DNA from: Hymenoscyphus infarciens | Lineage: Eukaryota; Ascomycota; Leotiomycetes; Helotiales; Helotiaceae | DNA length: 22,830 bases | Assembly: GCA_001414345.1 (NCBI GenBank) | Contig: LLCB01000558.1 | Location: 1 to 22,830 of the forward strand | Reading direction: 5' to 3' | Shown: one piece after another, positions 18,347-22,830 of the stretch | Layout of the letters: the number at the start of each line of letters is the position of its first letter | Position numbering within the stretch: position 1 is the stretch's first letter | The notes under the pieces: generated by a model | The model's database searches: none | Told to the model about the DNA's origin: nothing | What the model saw: the letters and a program-made list of their open reading frames with translations, nothing else | Made by a program: the position numbers and the translations under genes

Positions 18347-18524
18347 CTCTCTATAACTAAGCAGCTTTATTCTCTTTTAATATAGGAGTATTAAGCTCTA
18401 GCTTACTATAATCCTCTCTCCTAGCCTTATATACTATTTTCTATAATAGAAGAGCTTTTAAGAGACTAGCTATTTTTAGCTTCTTTAAATAGAACCTCTC
18501 TACTAGTTATAGCATATATATTAG

Positions 18525-18660
18525 TTATTAAGCTAGATACTAATTAAGGTCTTTATTATAGCCTTTCTACTTAATTTAGTAATAGAGAGACTACTATCTC
18601 TTCTTACTAGCTAGTATTTCTTTAACCTCCTATTTCTCTTCTTCGTTTATAATAATTAGT
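18525..18660 (-). pseudogene. Chromodomain remnant at the C-terminus of Gypsy-2 integrase
   Basis: One minus-strand frame reads EVKEILASKKR, then LYY, KGYNKDLN and YLA. This matches the chromodomain pattern W-EVEEIL-S, LYYRVKWKGY, then D-WYPA. TAG falls at the positions of the conserved Trp residues, as expected for TGG to TAG. Just before it, GSTF and FKKLYKAIDD fit the usual integrase C-terminal linker. In chromoviruses this domain binds methylated histone H3 and directs integration to heterochromatin. Confidence 0.82.
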
Positions 18661-19219
18661 AGAGGTAGTATAACTACCTATCCTAGTAAGAGATCGTCTA
18701 TAGCCTTATATAACTTCTTAAAAGTAAAGATAGAGTAAACTTTAATAAAAGCTAGTAGTTATAATTAGAAAGTAGAACCTACTTCTTTAAGAATCTTAAA
18801 AAGGCTAGCTATCTAGTAGTCTAGCTTTTAGCTTAGTTATTAAGTTACCTAGTTCTTTATTATAATAAAGACTATATCTCTTACTCTAAAATCAACGTCT
18901 TATTTATATTTATTTATATCTTATTTCTTCTTCTATTAAGCTTTTAATATATTTACTTAGCTAACGTCTAAGACCTCTTAGATTATCTTTATAACTACTA
19001 TAGCCTCTTCTTATAATAGCTGTTCTTTTATATTAGCTAGTTCTAGTATTTACTAGTTAAACGAAGTTCTTAATATATATCTCTTTTATAACTTAAAAGG
19101 CGATATTCTAATAATACTATAAAGTAGTACTAACTATATATAGTCTATTATTAGAAGGATCTTAGACTAATTAGTATAATAATAATTAATATATAACTAT
19201 AAGCACTAATTAAGATATT

Positions 19220-19530
19220 AATTTATAATCTTAATCTAGCTATCTATTTAAGTATAGTTTATAGTTAAGAGTCGAAGCTAAATACCTAGGATTTAAGTAA
19301 ACTCTCTCTAGAACGCGGTAATAAAGTAAGAGCCTCTATCTAATATTATACTTTCTAGAATCCTATAGTATTATAGAACGTGTTTAATATATAACCTTAC
19401 TATCTATTTAAAAGTAATATTCTTATAGTAGAGTATTAAAATAGACTATTTAAATAAGTAGTCTATTACTATAAATACGTTATTATAACTATACTTATTA
19501 ACTAGAAAGGACTTAAAATCTATAGCTATA
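19220..19530 (-). pseudogene. Integrase catalytic core of Gypsy-2
   Basis: The first catalytic Asp is in AIDFKSF (codon 19518-19520), the second in ILDRGS (codon 19338-19340). The third acidic position is in DSQIKIIN (codon 19230-19232), where Lys replaces the Glu of the usual TDGQTEIIN. The gap between the second Asp codon and this codon is 36 codons, giving exactly D-X35-E spacing. NNVFIVIDYLFK and YIKHVL between them also match fungal Gypsy integrases. Glu to Lys (GAG to AAG) destroys strand-transfer activity and fits RIP. Confidence 0.88.
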
Positions 19531-19599
19531 TATTACTATATACGTAGTAGTACTAGGAGTAGATATAGATAGCTAGGTATTTTATCTTAAGAAACGTCC

Positions 19600-19700
19600 G
19601 CTCTTCTATAATTATAACAGTTTTATATATATCTTATAATATTAGCTTTTATATTTTACTAGATATATCTTAAACGTAGAATCTAGTAGATCTTATCTCT
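19600..19700 (-). pseudogene. Integrase zinc-binding (HHCC) region of Gypsy-2, Cys pair
   Basis: The minus strand reads NCYNYRRADVS at about 19590-19622. CYNY corresponds to the CX2C pair of the integrase N-terminal zinc finger, with the second Cys now Tyr. It runs on in the same frame into the catalytic core. The two His residues upstream were not located. Confidence 0.65.
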
Positions 19701-20183
19701 CTCTAGATAAGCTAAAAGTATCTAATTATAAGCCTCTTAAATTAGGTCTATTCTTAGCATATCTATATCTAGTACTACTAAGTAGTTTTAGTAAAGTAAA
19801 AAGCCTTTCTCTAAGGTATATAAGGAATTAATATTAGTTTTAGCTTATACTTATATAGCTTAAAGTATTATAATATCCTTATTTACTTAGTAGATTTATT
19901 CTAAAAGTATAAATAATTCTTAGAAGTAGTTATTATTAACTAGAGCTAGTATAATTAAGCTTATTTTAACCCCTAGGTCTTTAAGTACTTCTATATTAAC
20001 TTATTTCTTTATTAAGAGTATATAAGTCTAGTACTACTCTTTAAGTTCCTTTTATAAGTATATCTTATTTACTTTATAAGTTAAAACATCTATCTTACTA
20101 TTCTTATATCTTAAATAGAATATAATAATAAAATAGTACTTAGCTAAGGCTTTAACCTACTTTACTTAATAAGTAGTAAGTTA

Positions 20184-20366
20184 CTTAGTAGTTATAAAGT
20201 ACTTAAGCGCCTTATAATTAGTATAAATATAGATTTTTAAATAAATACTTTATAGTTCTAGTCTCTATTCTATAAGTAAGTATATAATAGTAAGTAGCTC
20301 TTTATTATATATTTCGTAGTTATACTTAGCTAGAGACATAGTCTTACTAAAGTAGGCTATAGAGTA
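20184..20366 (-). pseudogene. RNase H domain of Gypsy-2 pol
   Basis: This is the best preserved coding stretch of the element. One minus-strand frame reads [20 protein letters not shown], then ELLTII, RLEL and YTNYKALKYFITTK. This matches the [25 protein letters not shown] and LTDHKNLEYFMTTK blocks of fungal Gypsy RNase H. Asp-to-Asn and His-to-Tyr changes fit RIP; stops fall at former Trp and Gln codons. Confidence 0.88.
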
Positions 20367-20828
20367 CTATTCTCTATTAGCTTATTATTATTATAATACT
20401 CTAGTAATAATTCTATCTAAAGCGTTTATCTTAATTATAGTAAGAAGATTAAAAGAGTAGTAGTAGAGAATTAGTATAGAGGTAAGTACTATCTTTAAGT
20501 CTTTAAACACTTCTTAATACTCTTTATTAAAATTAAAAGGTATATTATTCTATATTAGATATACTAAGGGCTTTATAATTATACTATAGTTCTAGATAAA
20601 CCTTTAATAAAAGTTATAAAAACTAAGGAAGTTCTAAACACCTTTTACTATCTCTAGAGCTTACTATTTCTATATTACTAAGACCTTTTTAAGGTCTACT
20701 TTAATACTATTAGTATTAATAATAAATCTAAGGTATTTTATCTTCTTAATATTAACTTATAACCTAGTATTCTTAAGATATTAAAAGACTTTTTATATAT
20801 ACTCTTTATATTTAAGAACGTTTAATAA

Positions 20829-21059
20829 ATAGATAAGGATATTATCTAAGTAAGTAGAGTAAAAGTCGTCTAGATAGTTAAATAAGACGTTATTTATATA
20901 ATACTAGTAGATAGATAGGCTATTTATTAGACTAAATAGTAAGACCTTATACTTATACGTTCTATAATAGGTATAAAAAGTAGTTAATTCCTTAGCGTCT
21001 AAATCTATTTATATATAGTAGAAGGCTTACTAGATATCTAGCTTAGTAAAAATATAAGC
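20829..21059 (-). pseudogene. Reverse transcriptase remnant of Gypsy-2 pol
   Basis: The minus strand reads AYIFTKLDI at its right end, then AF, ELTTF, YKYKVLLFSL (usual YKYKVLPFGL), NYLDDFYSTYLDNILIY. The catalytic YLDD box is YLDN (second Asp to Asn, codon within 20829-20852). Stops sit at expected Gln or Arg codons. Synthesis of cDNA from element RNA is the ancestral role. Confidence 0.9.
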
Positions 21060-22190
21060 TTAACTAATATATATAAGCGTTTTATTAATTAGAAGTAATA
21101 AATAGTAGTCTTTTTAAGTAAGATTATTAAGTTTTTAGAAGTTAATATAAAAACGTAGCCTTCTATCTACTTTCTTTATAAATAGAATAGGAGTAGTAAA
21201 AGAGGACTAGTTATATTTAATAAACCTTTTATAGAGATTCTCTAAGATATATTCCTTTATAGCTAATAACTCTTCTATAGATATCTTATATAGAGAGAAA
21301 TATCTAAAGGTATTTAAACCTTTAAGATTAATCTTATAGTTATAGTATTAGTAAGGTAAGAGAGTATCTAAGACAGCCTTAGAAAATACCTCTTTAAAGT
21401 CCTAGTACTTATTAAGAAGAGTAATATTAGAGACTATATCTAGTTCTTAATTAGCTATAATAGTATTAATTTTATATATACTTATAGTAAACATCTTACT
21501 ATTCTCTTAGAGTAAGTAATAATATATTTCTATAACTAAAATAGCTAAAATATTAATAATAGAGTCTAACTTCTTTAAGATAAAGGGTTTCTAATAGTAT
21601 ACTAGAGTAAGTACCTTCTTTATAACGCCTTTAAGTTCTTTCTTTATAACCTAGTATTTTACTTATATTAAGAACTTATAGCCTTCTCTACTATATATAG
21701 TTAGAGTATAACTAGCTAGAGTTATAGTATTAATTTTAAGATAATCTATAAGCTCTAAGAGCCTTCTACTTTATTAACGCTATTTATCTATTTCTATAGC
21801 TTAGTTATAAGTATTAGCTTTATCTTAGTAAGAGAGTATAGAGTCTTTTAGTCGTATAACGTCTTAAGAGAGAGGAGTTAGCTATTAAGTAGAGAAGTAA
21901 GGCTTAAGGTTATTAAACTAAAGTAGTTTCTAATAAGTTATATTAATATTAATATAAAAGTACTTAAAGAACTTCTAGCTAAGGATAATATTATATAAAC
22001 CTAAGTCTAAGAGGATAAATAGTATATTAAAGAATTTATAACTATCTAAGATATAATTTAAAAAGAGATAGTATATAGCTTTACTCCTAATTTCTCTATT
22101 ATATCTATAAATCTTAATAGAAGTAAGAAGTCTTTTAGTCTTTAAACTATAAAACTTTATAAGGTTATAACTAAGTTATATATTTATAAA
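21060..22190 (-). pseudogene. Gypsy-2 pol N-terminal region, mostly unresolved
   Basis: This lies between RT motifs and the protease candidate. The first part should include the N-terminal RT fingers. I see short open runs but no diagnostic motif. All frames contain TAA/TAG. Confidence 0.5.
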
Positions 22191-22220
22191 AGAAAAGGTA
22201 TTTACTCTAAGGTTACTAAA
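22120..22220 (-). pseudogene. Possible aspartic protease remnant of Gypsy-2
   Basis: A minus-strand frame reads SNLRVNTFSFINIQL. It sits between Gag and RT and resembles the DSGAN-FSFID pattern around the protease active site. Asp to Asn and Gly to Arg fit RIP, but Leu for Ser/Thr does not, so the assignment is weak. Confidence 0.35.
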
Positions 22221-22435
22221 GGTAGTAGTTTATATACTAAATCTATTAATAGTTATTATACTAAGTAAAGTAAATACTTTTCTACTAATTAATAACTATA
22301 GATTAATCTTAAAAAGATTAATCCTATATTTACCTAAAAAGGAGTCTTCTTTTAAGCTTCTTTATTTCCTAACTCTAAGCTAGTATCTTTTCCTTTAAGC
22401 TCTTTAAAGTTAACTCTATATATCCTTAGCTTTAG

Positions 22436-22477
22436 ATAATTCTTAATATAATAACTAGGCTTACTATAGTTAAAGTA
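22436..22477 (-). pseudogene. Gag zinc knuckle of Gypsy-2, all ligands converted to Tyr
   Basis: The minus strand reads KYFNYSKPSYYIKNY (Lys codon at 22478-22480). The spacing is exactly CX2CX4HX4C, with Tyr at all three Cys positions and at the His. The same outcome is seen independently in Gypsy-1 at 2360-2401. Confidence 0.8.
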
Positions 22478-22480
22478 CTT

Positions 22481-22830
22481 ATCTAATAGTCCTAGAGTTA
22501 AGCAGTTATTTATAATAGAGGCGTTAAAGCGTTTAAAAGAGATAAAAGAGGTTATAAAAGAAGAAGAGCTAGTAAGCGTAGAAGTAGGCGTATATAGGTT
22601 TAGAGTAGAAAGAAAGTTTATTACTTATACTCTTTAAGAAGTAAGATTTTAGAAGTTACTATTAATACTACTTATAAGATTATAAAAGGAGTTTATATCT
22701 CTCTTAGCTTAGAACTTAGTAATAATAAGAGATTAGTATAGTATAAGAGTTAACTTATTCTATAAGTCTTCTACCTAGTCTTATAAGAGAACTTTAGCTT
22801 TATCTATAAGTTATTAGAACTTAGTATAGA
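22481..22830 (-). pseudogene. Gypsy-2 gag body, cut by window end
   Basis: Upstream of the zinc knuckle on the minus strand. No capsid motif was recognised; the rest of Gag, the 5' leader and the 5' LTR should lie beyond 22830. Confidence 0.45.

Larger units (their letters stand above)
18330..22830 (-). mobile_element. Gypsy-2: RIP-degraded chromodomain Ty3/Gypsy element, 5' end outside window
   Basis: From the right, on the minus strand, the domains run Gag zinc knuckle (22436-22477), possible protease (about 22190-22220), RT (20829-21059), RNase H (20184-20366), integrase (19220-19620), chromodomain (18525-18660), polypurine tract and 3' LTR J. This order defines Ty3/Gypsy, and the C-terminal chromodomain defines a chromovirus. 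All frames are broken, mostly by TAG/TAA at former Gln or Trp codons. It is a different family from Gypsy-1 by LTR, but their RT blocks align. Confidence 0.92.

Noticed and set aside
1..22830. Mitochondrial or naturally AT-rich (for example Plasmodium-like) genome
   Set aside because: CpA/TpG depletion with transition-only differences between repeat copies, together with Ty3/Gypsy chromovirus remnants, points to RIP in a fungus and not to a uniformly AT-rich genome.

Overview
This window looks like a gene-free, AT-rich block from a filamentous ascomycete (Pezizomycotina) that has been heavily altered by repeat-induced point mutation (RIP). CpA and TpG are almost absent, TpA is extremely common, and most surviving C is followed by T. 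Paired copies of the same repeat differ almost only by C/T and G/A transitions. I see no intact protein gene, no tRNA and no rRNA. The genus cannot be named from the sequence.

Almost every base belongs to LTR retrotransposons nested inside one another. Exact 5-bp target-site duplications (TSDs) prove three complete elements. B-C (4840-9014, minus, TSD AGAAG) has 352-bp LTRs. E-F (10165-12529, plus, TSD CTACT) has 296-bp LTRs. G-H (12755-18048, minus, TSD GTTAC) has 496-bp LTRs. Four partial elements surround them. Gypsy-1 (1-4511, minus) is a dead gag-pol element with 5' LTR A. Element X (plus) has its 3' end at 4512-4839 plus 9015-10099, with 3' LTR D. LTR I is an older remnant at 10100-10164 plus 12530-12659. 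Gypsy-2 (12661-12754 plus 18054-22830, minus) is a chromodomain-bearing Ty3/Gypsy element.

The insertion order can be read directly. X and E-F sit in LTR I. Gypsy-2 sits at the right end of LTR I. B-C and Gypsy-1 sit in X. G-H sits in the 3' LTR of Gypsy-2.

Gypsy-1, X, B-C, E-F and G-H are one family. They share LTR ends; the four whose 5' side lies in the window share a 5' untranslated block of about 330 bp, and the four whose 3' side lies in the window share a hairpin next to the polypurine tract. Only Gypsy-1 shows gag-pol here. B-C, E-F and G-H contain tandem repeats and no recognisable gag-pol, so they look like non-autonomous relatives.

The most interesting item is a broken reading frame of about 230 codons in G-H (13803-14499, plus strand). 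It runs antisense to the retrotransposon and is also present, opposite to its own host element, in X. It appears to encode a Cys-containing N-terminus, a charged helical middle and an acidic tail. I do not know its function.
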